A stretch of DNA of 25,027 nt from Gnetum montanum (lineage: Eukaryota > Streptophyta > Gnetopsida > Gnetales > Gnetaceae), in contig MNCI01023539.1 in the NCBI GenBank assembly GCA_015680685.1, forward strand, positions 135,089-160,115, given 5' to 3'. Every line of letters begins with the position of its first letter. The stretch's first letter is position 1. The notes under the pieces are model-generated. The model did not search any database, was not told the DNA's origin, and worked only from the letters and a program-made list of their open reading frames with translations. A program made the position numbers and the translations under genes. This document shows positions 1 to 10,039 of the stretch, piece after piece.

Positions 1-1022
1 GTTTTAAGGTGTTTTAATTCTTCTTCCAATGAGTGCATCATTTTTTTTGTGTCTACCCATTCTTGGACAGTAGGCAAACTGGTGGATTAAGTGGATTGTG
101 GATGATAATGATTTAATTGTTGCATTGTTTGTGGAAAGAAAGGTTGTTGGACTAACATTTGTTGTGGTGGGATGGTATTCGAGACTGAGACTATCGGTGG
201 AACCCACTGCCTAGCCACAGGTTGTGAGGTAACACCTTGAACATGTTGGGTTGGAGTAATCAATGGTGCCCCATGAATCTACATCTGGGGTATGTAATGG
301 GTGGATGTGGAAGCCGGTATGAATGATGGCATTCCAATTACTTGAGGTTGGAAGATTGACCCTACATTGGTTTGGGGAGGGAGTTGTTGGGACTGCACTG
401 GTGGAGAAATGATGGAAGTGGATGTATCAAAGTGAATGTTATTGAGCATGGAGAAGATAGGAATGGAATGGGGAACAGGTGCTTCAGTGTTTGCGGATGA
501 AGAAGGAAACATAGTTTCTTCCAGGAAAGGATGGAATAATGGGTTTGTGTGGGCATGGGGGCTAATGGTATGGTATGATTCTCCATGTTCAGATTGGGCT
601 GCAAAGTCATCTTCTTCATCTTGAGACTCTATGGGAGGTAGTTGTAAGGCTTGACTTCTAGCCATAAGAAGCTAGGATATGAGTTTATGATGGTTTTCAG
701 ACAGTGGGATTATGTCAAATGCTTAAGGGATAAACTCACGTCCTCCTTTGTGGATAAATTCATATTCTCTCTTAGCTTCCCTCTCTACACAATCAATGGG
801 TAGGTTGGCTTGGATTTTGACATAGATAAAGTTATATTGTTTGGGTGTAAGAGTTGTGTGAATAGGGCCTTTGCCCTGTAGCCTGAGGGATTGGCATGTA
901 TGGCCTTGAGGATTTATGTGTTCAATAACAGTTATGGATTTCATAGCATTCATAGGGTTTGAAGCTTTGGTCCCAAAGTCAGCAATCGATAGTGTTACTG
1001 GGCTGACTTGGAAGGATTCCAT
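1..1022 (-). pseudogene. Decayed gag-like frame of gypsy element C (runs off window)
   Basis: One minus-strand frame stays readable from the ATG at 1022 to the window edge, about 340 codons, broken by four in-frame stops at 723-725, 672-674, 279-281 and 87-89. The pieces look like one protein. The first 100 residues are mixed and I do not recognise them. Next comes an acidic stretch, then a long proline/glutamine/serine/threonine-rich region. Near the edge is a predicted coiled coil with QEWVD and LEEELKHL. A P/Q-rich segment followed by this type of short helix just before the capsid-like domain is familiar from plant Ty3/gypsy Gag proteins; the capsid domain itself would lie outside the window. 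A primer-binding site and an LTR-like segment lie upstream in the right order. The assignment to Gag rests on context and composition, not on a diagnostic motif. Confidence 0.55.
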
Positions 1023-1248
1023 GATAAACGTGAGTGGACTAGGGTAGACGAATGGAGTTGGATTGCAAGCAATTACAGTGTCACCGTGACACTACATGAC
1101 CAAACTAATCAAACTAGACCAACAGGCAGCACATGAATACTCAAAATTTGTCTAAGTGTCTAGCGTGTGAACATTAAAAATTTATCTAGGTGTGAATTAC
1201 AATTAATTTGGCTTTGAAACGGATGCATTTTGTGTGTTTTTGTTGAAA

Positions 1249-1332
1249 AACACTGTAGCGGCACTGTAGCAATGTAAACACTATAACAGCGTGAACACTG
1301 TAGCAGCGTGAACACTGTAGCAGCGCGAGCAC
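1249..1332. repeat. 17-nt tandem repeat in leader of element C
   Basis: Three consecutive 17-nt units occupy 1278-1328, with consensus acactgtagcagcgtga. Degenerate copies precede them from 1249 (actgtagcggc, actgtagcaatg). The array lies between the primer-binding site and the gag-like frame. Its core agcgtgaacact reappears with one mismatch, on the opposite strand, in the array at 2392-2572. Confidence 0.8.
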
Positions 1333-1410
1333 GTGGTTTTAGCACTTGATTTGGGCAGCGTTTGAATAGGTAACGTGATCAACGTTTCGATTAAACAGAA
1401 AACAAGTCAA

Positions 1411-1428
1411 GCCCTCATTCTAGCGCCA
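1411..1428 (-). promoter_or_regulatory. Retroviral-type primer-binding site (element C)
   Basis: On the minus strand this reads TGGCGCTAGAATGAGGGC. It starts with the TGG that pairs with a tRNA CCA end, and sits five bases inside the probable LTR end. It matches the site of element B at 16714-16731 in 17 of 18 positions, so two separate elements support each other. I did not identify the tRNA. Confidence 0.65.
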
Positions 1429-2002
1429 AAAACTGTACTGACCTAAATCGTCAGTGTAAGGCTAGAAGGTAAACAAACACCGAGAGATCGTTGGGCATGC
1501 ATAGCTGACCCTGCCTTTGCTTAAGGGCAAATTGGAAAAGGAAACAAAGGTAGAGTGCCTTGGATGGTTTGCATGCAAATCAACCAAGGACTTCCCCAAG
1601 CGTAAGCTATGGCTAGCGTTGGGGTTATCGTAAACGATGTAAATGGGATGTAAAAAGAATGCCAACAACGACACAAAATGTAAATAGAGCGTACTGAATT
1701 ATAAATAAAGCGTAAATAGAGCTATATTGTAAACAAAACGTAAATAGAACTGAACAATGTAAATGGAAGGCAATGAACTGTATTATATTTTTTAATAAAA
1801 AAGGTATGCACCAGTCAAAGTGTAGCTGCACGTGTGGATGGCAGGTCAAGCACTAAGCCTTGGGATGATGTCTGAAGTGATGTGATGAATGTGAGAAATG
1901 CTTGGATGCCAATAGTCAGATGTGCCGAGCGCCCAAGGATTGCAGGTTCTGCACTTTCTTAGAATTGCCAATGTCTCCCATTGCCCTCTCGATTCATGTA
2001 AA

Positions 2003-2008
2003 TTTATA
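2003..2008 (-). promoter_or_regulatory. TATA box in LTR of element C
   Basis: The minus strand reads CTATAAATTTAC. It lies about 570 nt upstream of the LTR end at the primer-binding site, a reasonable place for the U3/R promoter of a long plant LTR. Confidence 0.4.
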
Positions 2009-2391
2009 GATAGGGTTGGGCCGAGCTCTGGCACAAAATTTCTAGAATGGAATCAATGGCTGGGAGATGAAAGGAAAGCGGATCTAGTGACATGTATCCA
2101 ATGGACAGTTGTGTTCGGGTTAGATGCGTGCTGACGAGAGTTGGATGTGTGTCGACAAGCTACATTATTGACCAGATGCATTGCATTTTACAATTTATGG
2201 GTTATTCAAGCCCATGAAAGTATATTTAATTTAGACCGTGAGGGCCTGACTATCCCACAAATAAAAATTTACAATGAAATGTACAAGGGAAATTTGACTT
2301 TTCATGCTTGAAACTTCTTTGTCCCTGAGTTTTTCTAAAATTTTCTGGAATTTTCTAGAAGTTGCTGATGTTGAGAATTTTCTGGAAGTTG

Positions 2392-2572
2392 ATGAATAGT
2401 GTTCATGCAATGAATAGTGTTTATGCTATGAATAGTGTTTATGCTATGAATAGTGTTCATGCAATGAATAGTGTTTACGCTGTGAATAATGTTCACGCGA
2501 TGAATAGTGTTTACGCTGTGAATAGTGTTCATGTGATGAATAGTGATTTACTCTGTGAATAGTGGTCATGTT
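2392..2572. repeat. 18-nt tandem array, about 10 units
   Basis: Ten head-to-tail copies of an 18-nt unit (first unit atgaatagtgttcatgca), nine of them exactly 18 nt and one 19 nt. Units ending gttcatgca or gttcacgcg partly alternate with units ending tttatgct or tttacgct, suggesting a 36-nt higher-order period in places. Because 18 is a multiple of 3, both strands carry an open but repetitive frame; I do not regard it as a gene. The array lies in the U3 part of the putative LTR, upstream of its TATA box. Confidence 0.9.
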
Positions 2573-2987
2573 GATCCTTTACACTATGCAGCGTAAGAAA
2601 ATGTAGCCCCAGCATAATCAACTAAAAATACCTCATTTAAGGCCTAAATTTTGATTTTTTGGAGGCTGGGAGCTGCTGGGGACCTTGGTGAAGGTCATGG
2701 GCGGTCCTTGTGCTTGATTTCGACCTGTTTTGATTCAGTTTCGGGGCCCCAAATATTGGTGACGCTGATCCTTACGTTGTGCAGCGTAAGCACAGCGCAA
2801 GCACATTGTACTTAGCCAAAATTGCACTTTTTGACCTTGAAACTGATGATTCTTGACACTGAAACTTGCCATCATGATCTATGGGCCCCAAGGGAACCTT
2901 GCTTGCTCCATGGTGGGCTGCTTAAAGCTATTTCAGAGGCTCTGAATTTGTCTGGAAGTGTTGCTGAAATTTTTGTGGTGTTTCAAC

Positions 2988-3700
2988 GCCCAAAGGGCAT
3001 CATTCAATTTTGTGCTCTAGTCCTTCCTATACTTACTAACAATTCATGTTATTACCCTTGTGATTTTTCTATTAGTAACCTTAGCTTGACCATTAGCTTG
3101 GGGATGGTAGGGTGTTGTGAGTTTATGTTCAACCCCCAAGCGTTACATGAGCTTCTGAAAAGTAGTACCTGTAAAGTAAGTTTCATTATCAGAAATTAAT
3201 GCACATGGCACATCGAACCTGTTTACAACATTTTGTTGTACAAATCAAGCAATAGTAGAGGATGTATAGTTGATTACAGTTGCTGCTTCTACCCATTTTG
3301 TACAATAGTCAATAATGACTATGATGTATGCCTTTCCATTTAACATGGGTGTGATGGGACCCATGAAGGCAATGCCCCAAATGTCAAAGAGTTCTAATGG
3401 TTGAATCCATTTTTGAGGTTCCTCCATTTGAGTAGTCATTCCACCATCTCGTTGGTATCATTCACAAGAGTGGACATAATGGTGAGCATCCTTGAAGAGT
3501 GTTTGCCAATAGTACCCTGCCATCAAGATTTTAATGGTCATGTGTCTCCCATCATAGTGTCCTCCATAAGGACCTTCATGAGCGTCTTGGAGAACACATA
3601 GTTGATCAACATCAACGATACACCAATGAACTAGGCCATCAATGTACACCTTGTACAGGTGTCTATTGATCGCTATGAAGTATTTTACCTAGTGAAGAAA
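2988..3700 (-). pseudogene. Integrase of element A (broken, truncated)
   Basis: The zinc-binding N-terminal domain is seen at about 3650-3458: GGHYDGRH, KILMAGYYW and HHYVHSCE follow the HHCC pattern. The catalytic core starts near 3440 with FDIWGIAFMGP, then TKWVEAATV, and continues across stops through VPCALISDN and TTPYHPQANGQAK to KLNDALWAL near 2988. The first catalytic Asp of the DDE triad is replaced by Ala (codon at 3368-3370, GIAF in place of the usual GIDF). The Glu is replaced by Lys (3080-3082, QAKV in place of QAEV). The middle Asp (SDN) remains. Downstream of WAL the frame loses all similarity, marking the truncation. Confidence 0.85.
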
Positions 3701-3859
3701 CTATTGTTTCTTCCAATGGTCCAACCCTTGTGGCATCTCTTAAGTGAGAAGATAGTTGAAAATGTCATCATACCATTGTGGGTCATTAGGTGTTTGTTTA
3801 GTTATAGCCCCAGAAAAGAGGAGTTTATCAAGAAATGTATCAAATAATGGGCTTTCTTC

Positions 3860-4240
3860 CTCTTTTTCATTCCATCGCAACTAAGACAAGTGATCAGAGG
3901 TGACATTCCCAGTGTCCTTTTAATTTATCATCGTAAGATCAAATTCCTACAAGATCACTAGCCACCATATGACATAGGGGCTTATCGTTGGCTTGTTCAT
4001 TAGGAAGTGGATGACATTGTGGTCTATGTGCATAAACACCTTATAGCAAAGCACATAATGCCTAAACTTCTCTAGAGTAAACACCACTACCGTCAATTCT
4101 TTTTCTGTAGTGGTGTAGTTCAATTTGCACCCACAATGCTTCAACTGGTGTAGTGGATGTAGTATGGATGTTTCTTATCATCTAACTATGTCAACACCAC
4201 TTCCAAGGCATAATTTGATGCATCTATCATGATATGAAAT
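3860..4240 (-). pseudogene. RNase H and tether of element A
   Basis: The minus strand reads FHIMIDASNYALE (first catalytic Asp), NYTTTEKEL (catalytic Glu), EKFRHYVLCYKV, HIDHNVIHFLMNKP (third acidic residue), then a decayed GNVTSDHLS. In this family that last segment ends the RNase H region (VADHLSRL type). The order and spacing are those of a gypsy RNase H. At least three stops interrupt the domain. Between this and the integrase zinc domain, a short tether with WYDDIFNYL and EMPQG matches the Athila-type linker; there is no second RNase H here, unlike element B. Confidence 0.82.
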
Positions 4241-5112
4241 GGCCTGGACTAGTTAGATGCTTGTAGAATTGGAATTTTTACAAGCTTCACTTTCAACTGT
4301 TGGAATGTTTTTTCACATTCAGTGATCCATACAAAAGAAGCATCTTTCTTTGTTAGCTCCACCAACGGTTTTGTGATCTTAAAGAAATTCTCTATGAATC
4401 ACCAATAGTAACCAATATTCCCAAGGAATGACCAAACATCTTCAACTATTTTTGGCTGGTAGGTTATTCCTTAGATGATCCTTATTTTTCTAGGATCCAC
4501 CTCAATTCCTACTTGCAAGATTCTTTGCCTTAGTACAATGCCCTCCTAGACCATGAGGTGGCTTTTCTACCAATTGAGCTATAAGTTGGTTTCAACACAC
4601 CATTTTAGCACTTGCTCAAGGTGGTCTAGGATTTGCTTAAATGTAGCTCCATAGGTGGAGAAGTCATCCATGAAGACTTCTATACCACTATCAACTTGCT
4701 ATTGAAAAATGCTTAGAACCAATCATTGAAATGTGTCAGGTGCATTGCATAGACCAAACAACATCTTGTGATATGCAAAAGTCCCCAAGGGACTCGTGAA
4801 TTTTGTCTTTGCCTAGTCTTCTAATGCAATTTGAATTTGTTTATAGCCATTATAACCATCTAGAAAGCTGTAATAGCAATGCCCAAATATTATGTCAAGC
4901 ACCTGATCAACAAATGGAAATTGAAAATGATCCTTGAATGGTGCCATATTCAGCAACCTAAAATCAATGCAAACCCACCACTTTCCACCTTTCTTTGGCA
5001 CAATCATAAGTGGACTAATCCACTCACTATCTACAATGGGATAAATAAACCCTATCTTGAGTAGTTGCTCAATTTCCTCCTTGATGATTTGCTTCAATTT
5101 GGGGTTCAACCA
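4240..5112 (-). pseudogene. Reverse transcriptase of element A
   Basis: The domain starts LNPKLKQIIKEEIEQLL, followed by IYPIVDSEWISPLMIVPKKGG (fingers), CIDFRLLN, PFKDHFQFPFVDQVL and FLDGYNGYKQI. One uninterrupted stretch covers 5109-4813. Beyond it the frame carries stops and shifts, but FGLCNAPDTFQ, the catalytic FMDDF box (4664-4675), SHLMV, the thumb FLGNIGYYW and a KPLVELTKKDASF segment are all recognisable. Both Asp of the catalytic box are kept. Several Trp and Gln positions of the family are now stops, as expected from C-to-T decay of methylated DNA. Confidence 0.88.
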
Positions 5113-5639
5113 CCTCTATGGTTGTCATTTGGCTTTATAGTTGGGTTGGTGTAAATGCAATGCTGACATATATAAGGATCAATCCCTGTGAGTTTAGGAT
5201 ATGACCAAGTAAAAGATGTTAACCATCTTTCAACTACTTTCAACAACATCTTTTCCTATTCTGGAGCAAGTTTTGCATTGATTATAATCGACTTCCCATT
5301 TTTCAAAAATACATATTCCATTCTAACTAGTAATTTTTTCAGCTCAAGGGGCTCTTATTTGAATTTGTCAAGAATTTCCAACTCTCCCTAGTGAGTATCA
5401 TCATTTGTATCATTAAAGAGTCGGTGATGAACTTGCTCGAGTTCATCCATGCTTGTGACATATGCACATGCCAAGCTCTCAGCTGGTTCCATGCAAAGTG
5501 TGCTACTTTCAAAATCAACAATCAGTGATTGGGTACCCTCCTATTTTGTGGCTACTGCATACAGACACCTTTGAATTTCTACTTCTAGTGCACAATGTTT
5601 GCATGTAGAGATAGATGCTTTCTTAATGGTTCAAAGTTT

Positions 5640-6045
5640 CTACACACAATTACACTTAGTATCGTTGTACGCAATGCATGGAACTCTCTTCTTCTCGATC
5701 TTTTCAAATGCATTTTCTTTAGATATCTCTAAGGAAAGATCTCTAATGCCCATTCTTGCATCAACGATGCTCAACAATGCTCTTCCAATGATGATTGGGA
5801 AATCCCCTTTACAATTCTTCACTTTGATTACCAAAAAATTGGTAGGATAAGACCACCCACAGACAATGGTCATAATGTCTTCTACTAGTCCCAATGAAAC
5901 AGTGATGGACTGGTCTACCAATTCTAATCTTATGTTGCTCTTCTTTAGAGAAGGCAGGTTCTAGGCAATGTACATCTCATGAGAAATTAAATTAACACTT
6001 GAACCTGAATTGAGAAAAGCCTTGCATGGTTTTTTCCCAAAAATC
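5640..6045 (-). pseudogene. Aspartic protease of element A
   Basis: The retroviral-type protease reads AFLNSGSSVNLIS, then, after a stop, LELVDQSITVSLGLVEDIM, a hydrophobic YPTNFLVIKV strand, and DFPIIIGRALL. The last is the conserved second half-motif (ILGR.(F/L)L). The active-site triad DSG reads NSG: codon 6009-6011 is AAT instead of GAT, which would abolish catalysis. The stretch 5921-5640 is open without stops. The domain sits between gag and RT, in the expected place. Confidence 0.82.
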
Positions 6046-6339
6046 TACAAATAAATTAGAGGACTTCCAGGATTGACTAATTTCTTGGGAAGGTTTCCTA
6101 CACAGATCTAATTAGACACAGTATGAGTAAGCATTATAGTATGAATCCTTGGCAAAGTTTGGTTTGAAGGAGGCTTGAAGGAATTGGATATAGAGGAGGG
6201 AGAGGCAGGAGCAGGGTTGTCAACCATAGGTGTAGGAGAAAGCTTAGGTGGACTACAAGGTCGAAAGACAGGTCTTTTCTTTGATCGGTATTTAACCCCT
6301 CTGATTGATAGTTTGGTTGCAAATTAATAGCCCTTGTAG

Positions 6340-8683
6340 CATTGTGTTATTATGATTAGGCTAGTAGTTCATCCTGCATAGGTGGAGCAAGTGGTAGCTA
6401 TGTAACTAGAGGAGGAGCATATGCAGGGACAAGAGGAGGATAAGGGTAAGAGGTGGTATCCCTTCTTTCATGTGGCAAATGAGCATGATAATAATCTAAA
6501 GGATGGTAGTGAGGTTGAAAATTAGAGATGTGACTAGAGGAGTCACATGGAGACATGGGTTGCTGAACAAAGTAACCATATGGATCAGGCTGCCGATAAG
6601 GGTATTGTTACCTTGGCGATGCTAATGCCCATGATTTTGGTTGCTACCACTATTGATATTATTCATACAGTTGCAGTGGAGCTCCACTAAGATAATACGG
6701 TTGTTGCTAGTGGAACTACCTAAGATAACCTTGAGGATAAGGTAACCTTCTAGATGTTTTCCTTTGTGTAAGTCGTGGATGTAAGGCATACACTCTAGAC
6801 TCTTATAGATGTGATACAATAGGGCAACATCCCTTAGGATGTTCATATTGATAGACATCACATCCATGATCATCATCTGATTCACTGTCTACAACTTCTT
6901 CAATTGCAACAATCTTGCCCTTACCTTTGTGATATGCATGTTCAACTTCCTTGTGCCTCCTGTGCTCGCGATCACTACCTTATTCTTTGGACTCTTTAGC
7001 AATTTTGAGGACATCTTGGAATCTATTATCCATTAAGTCCCATAACTGATCAACCTTGGCCGTAAGTTTAAACTAGAATTTTTGAAGTGACAAGGTTTTC
7101 TTATTCACCCCCTCATCAAATACAAACTTGTCCTCATTGTCATAGAATCGAACCTCCCTCTTATGAATGGAAGGATCATAGTTATACTCTTCTGCACTTT
7201 CTCTTTTTCTTAGCTCGCCCTCCTCTTTGGCAACCTACTCTATTAATCATTGTATCTAATAGACACTTAGTTTTGATAGATGCCCCTAGGCATAGACACC
7301 AAGGGTTCCCCTCATTTCTAACCAAAGCCCATCTACTATGTGGCGAAGTTGATCCAGTTGAGAATAACCATGGCTTGGACATTTGTGCATTAAGGCATAG
7401 TATTGACCAATGGTAGCATCCAAGGGTTCATTCCTTCCTTGTTTCCATCCTTAAATTTTCTTCCTTAAGTTGGACACCCTAGAGTACATTTGATATTTAT
7501 CATTGAACAATTCTAGTATGGTACTCCACCGTCTAATAAATTCCGGCTCTAAGGACTAGTACCAATTTTCTACTTCTTTGATAAGTGTCTTGGGAAACAA
7601 CTTTAGTTTCTACCACTCATTCTCTATGCTTTGCAAGGCACATGCATCTTGAAAAGCTTAAAGATAATTTTGTAGATCAAAGTTATATCCTCCTTCAAAT
7701 CAAGGAATGTTTTTCATGTCTAGCCTTTTGATCCAACTATCCTTCACATGCCTTGTTGGAATTCTCACCACCTCTGCAATGTTAAGCATACTTCAAGTAA
7801 TAAGTAGAAGCTCATCAAGGCCTTGATCATGGTGCCTACAATGCCCTCTACTACCCCTTTGTTCATGGTGATGTGCCTCTCTTGAACATCTACATCCTTG
7901 ATCTTGTCTTTCCTAACAGGCCCTTTGGTTATTTTGGTCCCGTCAATCATTTTGTTCATTTTGATCACCTCCACCATGTTCTCACCTTTTGTGATCATAG
8001 TCAGAGCTAGAAGAAGAAGATGATGATGAAGGAGAAGAGGAAGGAAAACCAGCACCATCACAGTGCCTACTTCCACCTCATCGGTGATCATGACCATGAT
8101 CATGATTTTGCTTCTTGTTTGCATCCCTGCCTTAACTTGTCCCTCCAGATCCTTCTTTGTAATTGGATTAGTTGTTACTAGAATTAGGATTATGAACTGT
8201 AGAGTGTAAATTCTAGTTTTTATCTCCATCACAAAAGTCAAAGAGAGGAGTTTCATTGAATGGAAAACCCCCAGAGAAGAGTTCCCCACTAGCTTACTAG
8301 TACAATAGGAATGGAGAATCGTTGAGCCCTTTTCCCTTCAAAAATTCATAGCACTGCTCTAGCTTCCAATCCCATAGATGTTGTGCTTTGATGGGATGAT
8401 AATCCCTAGCATCAACATCTTTCATAATATACTTCACATGGAAATCTTGGAAACCACATCGTGTAAGCATTTCGTAGAGCATTACAGGAACAACTCAATT
8501 AGGCGGCAACACAATGTTGCCTTCCATGTCATGCCATCACAACTGTTCATCCTAGTGTAGGATGAAGATGAAGTTCAGTACATACTCATCAGGATGAGCA
8601 TATACTATTCAATATTGTTGAGGCACTCACTGATAAGCTTTATCAAACTTGGATGGCAAATTGCTCCTGTGAGAACTAGACAT
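6340..8683 (-). pseudogene. Gag of element A (multiple stops)
   Basis: A single minus-strand frame runs from the ATG at 8683-8681 to about 6340, some 780 codons, with many stops. The N-terminal part (MSSSHRSN, then KGLNDSPFLLY) is followed by a variable low-complexity part rich in His, Asp, Gly and Ser at about 8120-7900. A helical capsid-like segment follows at about 7740-7280, with WIKRLDM, SLEPEFIRRW, LELFNDKYQM and CPSHGY; this pattern is typical of the plant gypsy Gag (retrotrans_gag). The C-terminal third is Pro/Tyr/His-rich (PHYHPLDYYHAH). I see no clear CCHC knuckle. The overlapping open frame at 8289-7765 is a shadow in another frame. Confidence 0.72.
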
Positions 8684-10039
8684 TTTTAGTTGGCAAAATA
8701 GAAATCAAAATGTGCTTCTGAGTATTTGTTGTAGTAATTGTAAGATAATATGTGACTCTTAGGTTCATTCCAACAATTTAAATACTTTTCACTAGGTCCT
8801 AGATAGTGCACAAACCAACAAAAAAATAATAGGAATTCAAAGCACACCCCTTAGACAGAATAAACAAGCTATAAACACTAGTTATGGGACTAGTCCCCTC
8901 TAACTAAGGCCCTCCATCACTTCATACTTCTTCTCTAATAAGGACCGGTGGTTATTTTGTGGGAGAAATCTTGTGTCTTAGGGGATGGACTAGTCTTAGA
9001 AAGACAATGCAAATTCACTAAACATGGTTGGTTTTGGTCTGGACTAAGGATTCTATCAAGTCATTTAACCACAAGGGACTTCATGTAACTATAACTGGGA
9101 ACTCCATTCCACTCTCTCTCATCCATCTATGCTTTCCATATCTCACCTCACTATCAGTTTCATGTTTTGTTTTGATGTCCTGATTTGATGCATTGAAATC
9201 CTTAGTTAGTTTCTCTGGGTTTTTGTACTTAGCCTCTATAACCATTAATCATCCACGGAGCCCACAGCTCTTTGGTTTGAAGTTATTCAAGGGCATAAAA
9301 GGCCTATGCCTACTTTGGGAAGGACCCACTTGCATATCTTTTAGTTGGGTTAGTTAAGTTCATTACCCTTAGACACTCTTACAATCAAATTATTTTTGTT
9401 TATCCCATCAATGACATCCAATTGTGCACATCTTCACAACAATTTTTAATGAATTCTTCTTTTTATTGTTGTGAATTCTTATACCATCTTCAACTATTTT
9501 CTTGTGTTGAAATTTTTCAAAATTCATGGACCACTTATCTTATCTACCCTATTTATCAACCTTCCCACTAACACTACTAAGGGAACCAGTATACCACAAT
9601 CACAACTTAGCCAAATGTAACCACTGATGAGACAAGGCATTTAACAATTAGGTGTTACACATTGCATACTAATTCATGATTTTGTTATGATTGTAGTAAT
9701 AAGCATGGACTAGAAGCGGGACTATCTTCACCAAGGAAGACGAAGCAGTGCCACACAATGAGGACCGCTCATAATCATTAGATCTTCTCTCTCTCTCATT
9801 CTTCTATTGCTAAGAGGTATTGGATGTCAGTGATATCCAGGGGGTTCACTTCTTTTATCACGAACACCCAATGTTGTAAAAATTGTAATTCCGTACACTT
9901 GGGCACTCAAAGTCTATTGTTTCAATTGAATCAATCTATATGTTAGTCAATAATCCCATACCTACCTAATATATGTTGTAAAGAATTTGTTCCTCCTCTT
10001 CTTCACTCGAGGATGAGTTTTCATTTAGTCACAAGGGTA
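8684..10039. other. Non-coding stretch, probable retroelement leader and LTR debris
   Basis: I see no gene here. The part next to 8684 should be the leader and 5' LTR of element A. A possible LTR end and primer site on the minus strand is TTTTTACAACA followed one base later by TGGGTGTTCGTGA (about 9856-9880), but there is no second copy to confirm it. A 12-bp perfect palindrome GGGACTAGTCCC sits at 8886-8897. A short CT-rich stretch is at about 9785-9800. Near the right edge, plus-strand codons 10006-10020 spell LEDEF, followed by a purine-rich AAGGGTA, which resembles the end of a gypsy polyprotein and its polypurine tract. Confidence 0.35.

Larger units (their letters stand above)
1434..2985 (-). 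repeat. Probable LTR of gypsy element C
   Basis: Read on the minus strand, the segment would begin TGAAACACC at 2985 and end CAGTACA at 1434, five bases before the primer-binding site. That gives an LTR of 1552 bp with TG...CA ends. The outer edge coincides with the point where the integrase frame of element A stops making sense. Inside are a TATA box (2003-2008), an 18-nt tandem array (2392-2572) and several copies of a gtaaataga motif at about 1680-1765. There is no convincing protein-coding frame. The outer boundary is inferred, because no second LTR copy is present to compare with. Confidence 0.45.
2986..8683 (-). mobile_element. Athila-like Ty3/gypsy retrotransposon relic (element A)
   Basis: A minus-strand polyprotein can be followed in the order gag, protease, RT, RNase H, integrase, the Ty3/gypsy order. 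Motifs such as PFKDHFQFPF, FLDGYNGYKQI, FMDDFSTYG and NYTTTEKEL point to the Athila/Tat branch. There is no chromodomain. The element is truncated in the integrase at about 2986, and its 3' LTR is not visible. Its 5' LTR should lie above 8684 but I could not delimit it. Tens of in-frame stops, frameshifts and lost catalytic residues show that it is long dead. The domains are listed separately. Confidence 0.88.

Noticed and set aside
2362-2562. Open frames on both strands with repeated MNSVHA / NTIHS units
   Set aside because: They are produced by the 18-nt tandem DNA repeat; the length is a multiple of 3, so all such frames stay open. No other gene features.
2392-2572. Resemblance to a CRISPR array
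   Set aside because: Units are contiguous without unique spacers, and the context is a plant LTR.
2822-3199. 125-codon plus-strand open frame
   Set aside because: It is antisense to the integrase of element A and has no recognisable domain.
4550-4595. tRNA-like stretch (ctaccaattgagctata)
   Set aside because: It resembles part of a tRNA D-arm and anticodon region, but no acceptor stem or full cloverleaf can be formed, and it lies in the RT coding region of element A.
7765-8289. 174-codon minus-strand open frame
   Set aside because: It overlaps the gag frame of element A in another frame. The gag frame continues through here with recognisable low-complexity and capsid-like parts; this one is a shadow.
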